Below are positions 11,891-22,179 of a stretch of DNA of 64,000 nt, one piece after another; positions within the stretch are counted from its first letter, which is position 1; every line of letters begins with the position of its first letter. The position numbers and the translations under genes are program-made. The stretch comes from Agriotes lineatus (lineage: Eukaryota > Arthropoda > Insecta > Coleoptera > Elateridae). The stretch covers positions 1 through 64,000 of the forward strand of contig CALNHX010000266.1 of the NCBI GenBank assembly GCA_940337035.1. The letters are read 5' to 3'. The notes beneath the pieces are model-generated. The model made no database searches and was not told the origin of the DNA. It saw nothing but the letters and a program-made list of their open reading frames with translations.

Positions 11891-12215
11891 TGTTAAAAGT
11901 TTAGAAATTATAAATGAGTGAACCACTCCATCACAGAATAAACACCTAATGGACTAAGACGCGACACTCTTTCACTTCAGAGTCCAATTTTCAGTACGCA
12001 TGCGCCAATTTCACCATATTCTTGTGGAGTATTTTTGAAGTTGTGGTGTAAGAATTCATTTACTTTCTGCAGTTTCGTATTGTATATTTCTTCGTTTAGA
12101 GCGTATGTTATTGTATTCGATACGGTGTAATTTCTTTATTTATTGTTTGTGATTTCCTATTGGACATTCTAAGTAATTTCTGTGTACGGTAATGTACAGT
12201 ATATTGGATTAAATA

Positions 12216-12692
12216 ATGGTTTTAAAAAGTGGGCGTTGGTGTTCTGCGATTAACCGTACTAGCAATTCAAAACGTAATCAAGAATTAAGCTTTTTTAGAT
12301 TTCCTAACGATGCGCAACGGTAAGTTATCAGTGTTTTTTTGTTATCCAACCTATATATTTTGTGATTTTTTAAATATTCTTAGTGCTAAAGAGTGGACAA
12401 TTTCCTGCAGAAGAAAGGATTTGTTAAATAAACACTCGAATTACTTGTATAACAATTGTAGAATATGCAGCAAGCATTTTGAAGATCAAGTGTTTTTAAT
12501 TAAAAAAACAGATTGAAATGTGACGCAGTTCCAACGTTGTTTGATATACCTAATCCTCTACCACAAAAAGGTTTAAAAAGAAAAACGCGTATAGCCACAA
12601 ATATTTCTCCATCTCCTAATAAGGTGAAGAAGAAGAACACTGAAACGAGTGAAACAAAAGAAGTCGTATGTAAAACTAGAGTTCTTATATAA
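12216..12692 (+). pseudogene. THAP-domain exons of the P-type transposase
   Basis: Exon 1 (12216-12319) encodes GRWCSAIN and ELSFFRFPND. A 64-bp intron, GTAAGT to TTCTTAG (12320-12383), separates it from exon 2, which encodes KEWTISCRRKDL, NNCRICSKHFE (the C-x2-CH part of the C2CH zinc site) and, after a frameshift near 12515, DAVPTLFDIPNP, matching the AVPTIF motif that ends THAP domains. The second zinc cysteine, expected in C-x4-C at the start, reads Arg. A THAP domain binds the transposon ends. A basic stretch follows and the frame ends at a stop at 12690. The gene is broken but the intron is intact. Confidence 0.8.
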
Positions 12693-13072
12693 TATAAGAG
12701 TTGAGACAACGCAAATGTCAGCGGACACTACTGATCCAAAAATAAATGATAACACACAAGGCCAGAGTTGTCTTTCTTAGTATGTGATACCTATGAATTT
12801 AAATATGTGAGCAAACGAAACTGAAATCAAGCTTGGATTTGAAAATTGAAACACACGTCGATTATTAATTCACATTATGTTGATTTTCTAGAATGAAATA
12901 CACATACATAACCTAAACCATTGCATAACTGTCACAGCACAATGGGTGCATTCAGACGACACAACAGTTGTACAACTGTTGAGTGAAATTTCCTTGAATG
13001 CGACCGCACACTTAGCCGCTCCGTCGTAGCGGTCGCCATTTTAAGTGGCGCATTTTAAAACCGCTCAGTAAG

Positions 13073-14220
13073 ATGGACATGTTTACCGCGCAATATGAAT
13101 ACAATGGCGTATTTTACAGCGTTGATGAAAATCGTGGTATACATGAACGACTACAAACAGGTAAGAACAATTCAACCATTTGAAACAATTTATGACGAAT
13201 GTCGTGAGGTTAATTTTTACAGATCCGAATTTTGCAGCAGTATATTTCTAAGAAAATGCAGCTGCAACTGAAATTGTAGGACTTGCAGAAACACAAGGTA
13301 TAATATATATAAATAAATAATAACATCAAATGCATATAACTATATATTATAACCGAATTAGAGGCTCATGTAGTGCTAATAAGTACCTAACCTTAATTTT
13401 TCAATAACGGACATTGAAAGTGGTGAAGATATATGGTTAATGTAAGATGTAGCTCGAACCTACCTATTTATCACTTAGGATTTCTCTTAGTGGTATTATC
13501 AATAAAACACTCATATTAATTTTGTTGCGTTTTGTTACAGAATCGAAGTTCGTATGGACACAACAATCGACAGCTTTGTTGATCAATTCATACAGCGACC
13601 GAAATCTACAATTTAGGGATCCCAAACAAAAAAAGAAGACATTGTGGGGTGAAATAGTTCAAATATTTAAGGAACATGGCTACAGAGGGTTGACAGAGGA
13701 TACAATCGACAGAAAATTCAGGAATGTGAAGAAAACTTTTAAAACAATTAAAGACAATAACAAAAAAACAATACCTGGTCGGGGTCGAATTACTTGGGAG
13801 TATTTTGAAGAATTTCAAGAGTTATTTCAAAATGACCGCACCATAAACTTCGGCCCTACCATTTCTTCGATGCAGCCGGCTACACTTTCTTCTCCTTCTC
13901 CGCCTACCGCTTCCTCTTGTGCTTCGAGACTAGAACAACCTTCAACATCTTATACCGCTTCACCTTGTGTGCAATTACAATCATCTACAAATAGTTCACC
14001 ACTTCCTGAATCCGATTCCGTTGATCCCGAAGGAACCTTAAAGCCTCCTCCTTCGTCTTCTATTCCGAACACACGTAAGGGGAAGCGGTTATATGAATTG
14101 CGTAAGAAACAATTAGACATAGAAGAAAGGCGACTCGAACAACTGCGTAGATTGAGAGAAAGTGTGGAAAGAAGCAATGAAATCCAAGCAGAAAGGAACA
14201 GTCTATTAAATGAAATTTAA
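13073..14220 (+). CDS. Myb/SANT-like DNA-binding protein, three exons
   Basis: Proposed exons are 13073-13160, 13223-13297 and 13541-14220, with GTAAGA...TTTTTACAG and GTATAA...TTTGTTACAG introns, both in phase 1. The third exon encodes a Myb/SANT-like trihelix (Myb_DNA-bind_4 type): KFVWTQQSTALLINSY, LWGEIVQIFKEHGY, RKFRNVKKTFKTIKDNN and GRGRITWEYFEEFQELF. A Ser/Pro/Thr-rich linker follows, then a C-terminal coiled coil (RKKQLDIEERRLEQLRRL). Proteins of this type accompany PIF/Harbinger-like transposases or are domesticated from them. Exon 2 as drawn holds one in-frame TAA at about 13249, so it is either a pseudogene or the exon 2 boundary differs. The long intact third exon contrasts with the decayed DNA around it. 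Confidence 0.65.
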
Positions 14221-14314
14221 AAAAAAACTAACTTGTATGAGACTTTTTATAAATGTTTATTGTTCTGTGCTTGCGCAGAAATTTACTACTTTTAATTACA
14301 ATTAAATCTATATA

Positions 14315-14635
14315 CAGGGTGTACCGTAATGGCCACTAAAGCTTCAGGTAGCGATATTCCTGGTGCAATTCTGAGTTGAAAATCTCAATACGAAAATGTT
14401 GGATTGGTCTTCATGAGCCCTCACGAATAAATGCAGTTGTTTTTTCAGGTAAACTACCCCTTCTGTTTTAAATACGACAAAATGTCAACAGGCAGAGTTG
14501 TTCAAAATGTAAAATTATGGTCCCATACAAAATTTCAGAAGTATAGACGTACTTTTATGAAACCGTGTGCATTAGATGAAGTACTTTTGTGATAACATGG
14601 TTTCATAAAAGTAAGCCGATATTTCTCAAATATTA
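14315..14635. mobile_element. mariner-like palindromic MITE, partial
   Basis: Begins TATACAGGGTGTACCGTAATG with the TA typical of mariner insertion sites. The following about 300 bp match the outer arms of the element at 48536-49810, including TTAGATGAAGTA and TTCATAAAAGTA. The two arms around TTAGATGAAGTA fold on each other. The right end is lost; tandem repeats start at about 14637. Confidence 0.6.
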
Positions 14636-14636
14636 A

Positions 14637-15170
14637 AAATTTCATATCTCCGTTGTTTATTGAGATATTTGATCGGGGTTTCCTGTATTGTGATGCTACT
14701 GCCCTCTAATTTGCGATTCTAAACTCAAACTACGACTTCCCCCCACCACTTGGGGTTAAATATTAAAAATTCCATATCTCCGTTGTTTATTGAGATATTT
14801 GATCGGGGTTTTTTGCATTGTGCTCCTATTGCCGTCTACTTTCTAATGAGGGTATAAAATTTTGGGTGTGTAGTAAAGTGCAGTTGCTGGTACTATGACC
14901 TCCTCTCACCACTTGGTCTTGAGTTCAAGTTCAAGCTCAAGCTCAAAATATAATTTTCTTTTTTCATAAGTTCAAAAGGGGTTAGAAATTAAAAATTGTA
15001 TATCTCCGTTGTATTTCCAAATTAAATGGATAAAATATTAAAAAATAAGCATATCTCCGTTGTCTATTGAGATATTTGATCGTGTTTTTTTGCATTGTGC
15101 TCCTATTGCCGTCTACTTTCTGGTAAAAGTATAAAATGTGGGTATCAAGGTCAAATCCTAGATCCTAGTA
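14637..15170. repeat. Diverged tandem repeats
   Basis: The block CATATCTCCGTTGTTTATTG, with GAGATATTTGATCGGGG downstream, occurs at about 14645, 14770 and (shortened or altered) at 15000 and 15052. Each full copy is followed by a TTGTG(A/C)T...CTACTTTC-like segment. Spacing is irregular (about 125 to 280 bp). Confidence 0.75.
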
Positions 15171-15249
15171 CCGTCTACTTTCCCAGTATCAGTCCATCCA
15201 AACGCCGTGCTTCGCACCTCGACCGACGAGGACATGACCATTTTAGTAG

Positions 15250-15678
15250 TTGCACACGCTTCATGACTTCATAATAAGTTCAGCAGTGGCGAGACCAAAC
15301 ATTCCGATCGATAAATTTGGCTGGCACACGCATGCACATTCGACGTCATATCCCCAGGTGTATGTGTTTGAAGATCTACGCAAACCTATATATTATGAAC
15401 GAGATTTACGGCTAGTGGCAGTAGGTGCAAATTGTGACGGATGGTACGTCCTACTGCATGATACCTTCAAACATGTTATTCCCTTATGTGAAGCTGCCGT
15501 ACTAAATGTATTACTCAATCCCCGAATAACCAAAGTTTATATCAACAATAAAGAATATGACGTTCAGCAATTAATCGGGCGTACATTGCCTTTGGCTTGG
15601 CCTTGCCCTTGGCTTGGCCTTGCCCTTGGCTTGTCCTTGCCCTTGGCTTGTCCTTGCCCTTGGTTTACCCTGACTTGA
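15250..15678 (+). CDS. Unrecognised 142-codon ORF ending in a low-complexity tail
   Basis: The first about 113 residues have the composition of a real folded protein (FGWHTHAHSTSYPQVYVFED, then CDGWYVLLHDTFKHVIPLCE, then LLNPRITKVYINNKEYDVQQ). From about residue 114 the frame runs into an 18-bp minisatellite and becomes a Pro/Leu/Trp repeat, so the original C-terminus is lost. I do not recognise a family. It lies inside the P element between tandem repeats and the transposase tail, so it may be a fragment of a further inserted element. No signal peptide or membrane segment is visible. Confidence 0.4.
   Translation: MHTLHDFIISSAVARPNIPIDKFGWHTHAHSTSYPQVYVFEDLRKPIYYERDLRLVAVGANCDGWYVLLHDTFKHVIPLCEAAVLNVLLNPRITKVYINNKEYDVQQLIGRTLPLAWPCPWLGLALGLSLPLACPCPWFTLT
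15588..15664. repeat. 18-bp minisatellite, about four copies
   Basis: Unit CTTGGCTTGGCCTTGCC with G/T variation, repeated head to tail. It replaces the end of the ORF at 15250-15678. Confidence 0.85.
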
Positions 15679-15703
15679 CAAATGTCAGTATATTAGGCTT
15701 GCT

Positions 15704-16745
15704 TCTAAATTAAGTGATGCTCACCTATTTGCTAATGATTTCAAAAGATGAAGGTAAAATTAGCAGTACAAGTTTTTACGCATACCGTAGATAGTTCGTT
15801 ATATATGTGAGTTTAGGTGCACTGCAGTAGGTACTGCTGAATGTTTAGAACTGTTTGATACATTATTTGATATTTTAAATTCAAATTAAAGAAAAGCTGA
15901 AAAATATATGGAAATGCTTGGATGGGCAGTAATATTCAGACTAGTTTTTTAAATAATTGCCTACAGTTCTTTAATTCAGTTGTAGCGAAAAATAAGGACA
16001 ATAAGGACGTTACACAAAATATTAAATGTTTGACTGGGTTTAAAATAGCTATAAATGGTATTTTACAGTTATGGGAATATTTAAAACCTAATTCTTTTCA
16101 ATACATTTGTACAGGTAGGCTAAAACAATATTGCTTGGAAAACTTATTTTTTAGTGTAAGGCAGCAAGGTGGCAATTCCTCTTATCATACTCCCATACAG
16201 TTTTTTAGAGCATATAAAAAATACCCAGATCACTCATATGAAGCAAACTGTGCCGATAATCTAGCTAGATCATATATTATCATCTATAAATAAAAATTCA
16301 AATAGCAATGCGAATTTTTTAACAATATTTAATGAAAGTAATTTAAATTAATTAAGTTACAAAGTACAGACTACAGAGATAATCTCCCTGGAGCAAATGC
16401 TTTGAACTATGTATGTGGCTACTTAATTTTAAAAAATTTGGAAGTGCACAGTTGTGCAGTATGCGCATCATTTGCGCATTATTTTCAAATGAACAGTCGG
16501 CCCCTTTTGATCTCATAACATTATTTAATTCGTACAAAGCTTACCCAAATATGAACAAGGGTATGTTCGGAAATTTAAAGGCTCCCAGTGAAAGCTTATA
16601 TGAATACATAAAAAAATTGGAGGCAACATTTACAAATTACTTTTTAACTGTTGTACAAAGTTGTGTGGCAAATTCTTTAATTATATTATGGCAAGTATTC
16701 AGTTTTCACATCTATGTAACGATTTTCCTCTCATGTATTTAACAA
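15704..16745 (+). pseudogene. P-element/THAP9-type transposase, C-terminal part
   Basis: Broken into frames: SKLSDAHLFANDFKKMKVKL and AVQVFTHTVDSSL (about 15704-15810); NNCLQFFNSV, CLTGFKIAINGILQLWEYLK, YCLENLFFSVRQQGG (15922-16293); then NALNYVCGYLILKNLEVHSC (about 16396-16455) in another frame. The LENLFFSVRQ block is where the last catalytic Glu of P-type transposases lies, and NALNYVCGYL plus the following cysteines is a conserved C-terminal motif of THAP9-like proteins. Several stops and frameshifts make it inactive. Together with the THAP exons at 12.2 kb it identifies the element as P superfamily. Confidence 0.8.
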
Positions 16746-16775
16746 AATTATTTGTAAGGATGCGAATTTTTTACT

Positions 16776-17121
16776 GTCCTACATAGTTTTGCATAACTCG
16801 TTGCAACATTTCTTGTGGTATTTCTCTAACCTCTGCACTCATATTGTTCTTGAAATCATTTAGTGTTCTTGGGCGATTCACATAAACTTTTGAGTTTAGA
16901 TGCCCCCATAAAAAGAAATCGCAGAGCGACAAGTCTGGTGACCGGGGAGGCCAGTTAATGTGATGTTATCTTCAAAACCTAATATTTTTAATAAATAAAT
17001 TATATTGCAACTAAAATTGGCAAGTTTTTACGTAACATTTTTGAAAAATAATAAAAAATATTTTAAAATTTGAAACAGTTATTAACAATTTAAATAGGGT
17101 TGGCCATTCTGCCGGACCCTG
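16776..17121 (-). pseudogene. mariner-like (DDE_3) transposase C-terminal piece plus TIR
   Basis: On the minus strand 16966-16776 encodes NWPPRSPDLSLCDFFLWGHL, then NRPRTLNDFKNNMSAEVREI and EMLQRVMQNY. SPDLSLCDFFLWG carries the third catalytic position of IS630/mariner-like transposases of insects. The segment's 5' side ends in TATACAGGGTCCGGCAGAAT (reading inward from 17125), a TIR flanked by TA. The N-terminal two-thirds of the transposase is deleted, so this is an internally deleted copy nested in the P element. Confidence 0.75.
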
Positions 17122-17314
17122 TATAACATTTAAACGTACGCTTTCTGCAGTTATTTAATTATTTCAATATAAATAAACGCAATCATATGTAATTTTTTGA
17201 ATTTCCCGCTTCATCTACTCTCTTTCAATGTGGCCAGAGCTGAAATCGGCTACTCGAACAACAAAGGCGCCGCCGCGAGTGTCGCTTCTGAGTCCGTTAG
17301 GTGATTATTCTGTG

Positions 17315-17783
17315 ACTCCATGTTGCCATGTTGTCCAATACATTTTGAGAGAGCAATCTGCAGGATAAAATAATTTCAGATTCATACTAATGATATTTCA
17401 ATTTCGCATTCGAGTTATATTAATCAAATATGAACAGTTTGTTGTTTATTGACAAACTTTCGACATTTCATTAGAAAAAGTAAAACGATATCACAGGAAG
17501 AAGACTAAAACAATATTTTTAATTTTAGATATTTTTTGTGTTTTATATACTATTTTGATTTACATTTTATTAAGTAAGTTAGCCCAAATTTTCTTTATTT
17601 TACGTAGGCACACATGGTATAACATAACAACAGTATATAACAGATAATAATTTATGAAATACTGAGACAAATGTCAAAATCTAAATTTATTATTATCAAT
17701 AATTAATTCGTCAGTTTTGCTAATAATGGATGTTTTTTAGAGGGGGAGAACTTTAAATTGAAATAAAACACAGAAAAATGTGT
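17315..17783. other. Gene-free, contains an element end
   Basis: No gene. From about 17738 to 17775 the words GAGAACTTTAAATTGAAATA and AAACACAGA match the ends of the inner foldback at 48801-49543, so this is a solitary or truncated end of that mariner-like family. Confidence 0.5.
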
Positions 17784-18037
17784 TTTTCTTCAAACGGCAG
17801 TAAAATATGGCATTATACTGCTGGATTGATGATGCTAAACTGTCATTTTATTGCCAAGCGGCAGATAATATTATCTGCCGCTGACGAGATCAAGTAATTT
17901 TCTTCGAATTTTGTCCACAAAGTTGTAAATAATTTGCTATAAAAACGTTTGAAGAAAAAATACTATATGTTATTCGGGGCCAAAGTATCTATATGTGGCT
18001 CGGCTGTACTTATCTGCCTCGCAAGCTCGGCAAATAA
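17784..18037 (+). repeat. Repeat R, plus-oriented copy
   Basis: Shares about 250 bp, in inverse orientation, with 19692-20012. Features are TTTCTTCAAACGGCAG at one end, AAACGTTTGAAGAAAAAA inside, and a perfect 24-bp palindrome made of GCGGCAGATAAT and its complement at about 17862-17885. It ends with GTGGCTCGGCTGTACTTATC and a GCCTCGCAAGCTCGGC hairpin. The LINE coding sequence starts directly after it. Confidence 0.75.
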
Positions 18038-18379
18038 CCCGGCGACATTAAATAATACGTTAAAAGATTGGAATTCTTATCGCTCGATTAAAAACAAATA
18101 TAATCGTTTATTAAAATTCAGTAAAAATCATTGTTTTCAAAAGCAACTGGACTCTGTAAGAGGAAATTCTAAACAAATGTGGAAAAAATTTAAACAAATT
18201 GTAAATAAAGACACTGCATACACGGCGGAATTTGTGGAATTTGAAAATACTAGGCTAATAGAACCGACAAGCATTGCAGAGCATTTTAATAATTATTTCC
18301 TGGATAGTGTAAAGAAGATTCATCAAAGCATCGAAAATGTTAATAGTACAATAAACTGCTCAACTACAGATCTAAAGAG

Positions 18380-18700
18380 TAGCTTCAGAATGTGTAGTTC
18401 AAAACGTGACCACCGAACTTCTGTAGATGGCGCCAAGTGGACAAGCCGCCACTGTGCTACAATGCTTGGAAATTTTGCAAAGTGGAAAATCGCCACCTTT
18501 CGCCAAAACCAAATAGCGCATGAAGGTGCTCGGGACCTTAGCAACAACTTTGCCCCCTTTCAAAATTTCGATATCTGTAGCCGTTCGAAAGTTACAGGCG
18601 ATCCAGACAGACAGACAGACGGACGGACGGACGGACGGACGGACGGACGGACGGACAAAACGTTCGCATAAGTACGCTGAAGCTACTAATAATGGACAGA
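18380..18700. repeat. Insertion ending in (GACG)n
   Basis: This block interrupts the LINE between the pre-RT and RT coding segments. It carries a tetranucleotide array (GACA then GACG units) at about 18601-18657. No protein motif is seen. LINE coding resumes with ENTFYFEPITMDKLESYF from about 18712. Boundaries are approximate. Confidence 0.6.
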
Positions 18701-19691
18701 ATTGGAACCCTTGGCGAAAATACTTTTTACTTTGAACCGATTACGATGGATAAATTGGAAAGTTATTTTAAAAAGGAATAATAAATCCAGTACGGATGGT
18801 ATTAATTCTAAAGTAATTTTGGATGCTCTACCAGTAATAGGAAACCTAATGTTGAAAATCATCAATGAATCCTTTGAAAGCGGAACTTTTCCTGGAATTT
18901 GGAAGACAGCAACAGTAAGACCAATTCCAAAAGTAGTTGGAACAAAAAAGTGTTCAGAGTTTAGACCGATGAATATGTTGCCTGCGTTTGAAAATATATT
19001 AGAGCAAATAGCCAAAGAACAGCTAGAAAGTTATCTAGAACGAAATGAAATACTAATTAACGCTCAGTCTCGTTTTCGCAAAAATCATTCATGTGAAACG
19101 ACCCTAAACTTAGTGTTAGAGAACTGGAAAGAGGATATTGAGCTAGGCAAAAAAGTCGTTGCACTTTTTCTCGATTTGAAACGAGCTTTCGAAACTATCG
19201 ATAGACATTTATTACTGGAAAAAATGAGAAAATACGGAATTCAGGGTACAGCATTACAGTGGTTCAAGAGTTGTTTGTCTAAGCGGCAGCAAATTACTAA
19301 ATTTAAAAATGAAGAATCAGGGCCAAAAGAAGTAGCTTTAGGTGTCCCCCAGGGAACAATTTTGGGGCCTTTATTATTTATACTGTACATTAATGATGTA
19401 AATTTATCTGTGAATAATTTTAAAATTAATTTATTTGCGGACGATACATTGATATCTGTAGCTGATAGCAATGTAGAGTGTGCTATAATTAAACTGAATA
19501 AGGATATACAAAATGTGTCGACTCAATAAACTAAAATTAAATACAACAAAAACAAAAGCAATGATAATCAGTAGTGGACCACCAGTGGATAATGTGGTAG
19601 CTAATGTAAGGGTAGATAATGTAGATATAGAATTTGTTACTAATATTAAATATCTAGGAGTTATAATTGACAATAGATTGAAATTTATAGT

Positions 19692-20012
19692 ATATTATTT
19701 TATTTGGAGCACAAGTTATATTTTATGTGGCGCGGCTGGACCGGTTATCTGCCGAGCTTGTGAGGCAGATAAGTACAGCCGAGCCACATAAAGATACTTT
19801 TGCTCCGAATAACATATAGTATTTTTTCTTCAAACGTTTTTATAACAAATTATTTACAACTTTCTGAACAAAATTCGAAGAAAATTACTTGATCTCGTCA
19901 GCGGCAGATAATATTATCTGCCGCTTGGCAATAAAGTGACAGTTTAGCATCATCAATCCAGCAGTATAATGCCATATTTCACTGCCGTTTGAAGAAAAAA
20001 GAACAAATTTAC
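19692..20012 (-). repeat. Repeat R, inverted copy inside the LINE
   Basis: Reverse complement of 17784-18037, with extra sequence at its left end. It contains a hairpin at 19720-19793 (GTGGCGCGGCTG pairing with CAGCCGAGCCAC) and the same 24-bp perfect palindrome near 19901-19924. It interrupts the LINE directly after the YLGVIID segment. The two copies would let about 1.6 kb of LINE invert or fold. Confidence 0.8.
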
Positions 20013-20061
20013 TATATTGTAACTAAAGCTGCGAAAAAGATAGGTTTCATTGGTCGAATAA

Positions 20062-20496
20062 TGTTAGGTTAGTATAGCTTTAGTATAGTTATTATTTTAT
20101 AAGTTAATTATTTCCGCATTTGCATATTATATCAACGGCGTTAGTTAAAATTATGACCGATAGAGGCACCAACAATGATGAATTTCGTATTTTTAAAATA
20201 TGTTCCCTTGAATGCATAACAACCCATATACCTGGTCCTCTTCCGGAAACGCACCATTCTTTAACCACCCTCGAACTGAGACAACGCTTTACGTGTAACC
20301 CGCGCTCGGCAAATGTGTGAAACAGCTAGCAGTCGATTTCTGTTGAAGACGAAATTGTTATAATTCCGTCGATCCCGCTCCTGCTGTTTTCATCAGATTG
20401 GTAAGTCAAGGCAATTTATTATTTGTGTACTTATTATTTCTTGTTCTTGATCTATTAGTTGATTAATTCAATTCATTGTTGTACGCGCCGCAATCA
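20062..20496 (+). repeat. 5' LTR of the BEL element
   Basis: 435 bp, TG...CA. It is followed at once by TTTTGGTCCTTCGATT, the likely primer-binding site. Confidence 0.92.
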
Positions 20497-20931
20497 GTTT
20501 TGGTCCTTCGATTTCGGATATTCACTTAATTAATTAATTAGTAGATTTTCATCGCATAATTCGCCTTGTGAAAACGCCGCATTTTGCAATTTATTTTAGT
20601 GTTCAGTATAGGTTATTGTTAGTTTAGCGTTTGGGGAGTAAAATTGAATAAGCAACAGTATTGTGATACGCTAAGTGCACTTTTTCCAATTACATGATTG
20701 TTTAATCATTGGCAAATATAGTCCGTTATCTCAGTTCCTTTGTGTGAATGAGGGTGTCCCGTGTTTAGTTTAGCCGCTAAGGGCTACCACATGTGCGGTA
20801 CCCATTTAAAATTCCGCCGAAACCTAATCTTTTTTGAAGGGTGTCGCCAGTAGCAAATTCCAGCTAACTGTTCGCTGTTGCCGCAAACTCTTCTAGTTTT
20901 GAATTTAATAAGCAATTTTCTGCTTTTAAAA

Positions 20932-22060
20932 TGCCCCTAAAATCAATGCGAAATATATTGAAACTCGTGCGTTACGAGATAGTTAAATAAACAAATTAAC
21001 GGAAACATTAGAAATTGCGCAAATAGCACAAAATTAACCCGCACGCGCTTTTATATTTAAAAGACGGTATCAAGATGTTGATGGAATTTATTCTAAATTA
21101 CAGGCTGCACATGAAAATGTAATATCACATTTATCAAGTCAAGATGATCCAGATTTTAAAACTGAAGACTCAATTAAGAAAAATTATGATGCGATTTTTT
21201 ACGAAGTGTGAGCTCTGTACGACCAATTATTCCCATCGGAGTTGCGTACATCTAATTCAACGGCTCTAACTGGTAACGGAAATGGTAACATTCGTCTCCC
21301 AAAAATTCAATTGCGTCACTTTAATGGGAGTTTGGACTCTTGGTCTTCTTTTTTTCAGTTGTTTAACACTGTAATTCACAATGTGACAACACTACCGAAC
21401 ATTGAGAAGTTTCAGTATTTAATTAGTTGCCTTTCTGACGAACCATTAAATTTAATAAAATCGCTACAGTTATCAGAGGATAATTATTCAACTGCGTATC
21501 AGATCTTAATAGATCGATATGACAATAAACGCAGATTAGCCACCCATTATTGGCAAAAAAATCATTTTTTAACATCGTTAAAGGAAGAATCCCCCAAGGG
21601 CCTTCGGGAATTATTTGATCATTTCCGGAAAAACCTTTTATTCTATTAAACACTTTATTGTCCAAACTTGATCCAAACACACGCAGGTTATTCGAATCTG
21701 AAATTCGAGATTTAAAACAGGAAGTCCCGACCTTCCAAATTCTTGAAACCTTTATTGAAAGTCAATGTACGGTTCTGGATACTGTGAAAAATTCGCAGCC
21801 ATCTGCACAGCGTTATAACCCCAAAATTCTAAATAAAGAATCCAAACGGATCTTTCATGCAACATCAACCCAGGTATCTTTTAACAAGTGTTTCATCTGC
21901 AATACAGATGATTCGACTTACTCTTGTCCCGAATTATCTGAGAAAACGCCGCAACAGCGCTTTGAGTGGGTAAGCTTAAAAAAATGTGCGTTAATTGCCT
22001 TAGTGGATTACATCACACACGCGAGTGTAAATCTAAAGTAAAATGTCGCAAATGTAATAA
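20932..22060 (+). pseudogene. BEL gag region
   Basis: A possible start ATG at 20932 is soon interrupted. Recognisable coding includes RRYQDVDGIYSKLQAAHENV (about 21062), then LPKIQLRHFNGSLDSWSSFF and FQYLISCLSDEPLNLIKSL (21242-21649), the DUF1759-like capsid region. The frame shifts at about 21650 (RLFESEIRDLKQEVPTFQIL) and again before the zinc region. That region holds CVNCLSGLHHTREC and CRKCNNFHHTLLH, two successive Cys/His knuckles. Gag packages the element RNA; this copy has several frameshifts. Confidence 0.8.
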
Positions 22061-22179
22061 CTTTCATCACACGCTCTTGCACTTTGGAAAATTCAGTTCG
22101 CAACCTGAACGCATTGTTGATTCAGGAACAATTTCGCAACCGCAACTGCCATCTTCTTCAACCGAATCGATGGCAGTTA

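Larger units (their letters stand above)
11932..17314. mobile_element. P-superfamily DNA transposon with defined ends
   Basis: The termini are imperfect inverted repeats of about 38 bp. The left starts CACAGAATAAACACCTAATG; the right, read inward, starts CACAGAATAATCACCTAACG, and both continue to GCGACACTC. The direct repeat ACTCCAT lies immediately outside both ends (11925-11931 and 17315-17321), which fits the 8-bp duplication of P elements with one base changed. Inside are a THAP-domain exon pair (12216-12692) and a P-type transposase tail (15704-16745). Between them are a Myb/SANT-like gene, a palindromic MITE piece, tandem repeats and an unrecognised ORF, so the element has been invaded or rearranged. 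Length is 5,383 bp. Confidence 0.8.

Noticed and set aside
18686..19015. Minus-strand ORF of 109 codons
   Set aside because: Antisense to the LINE reverse transcriptase start.
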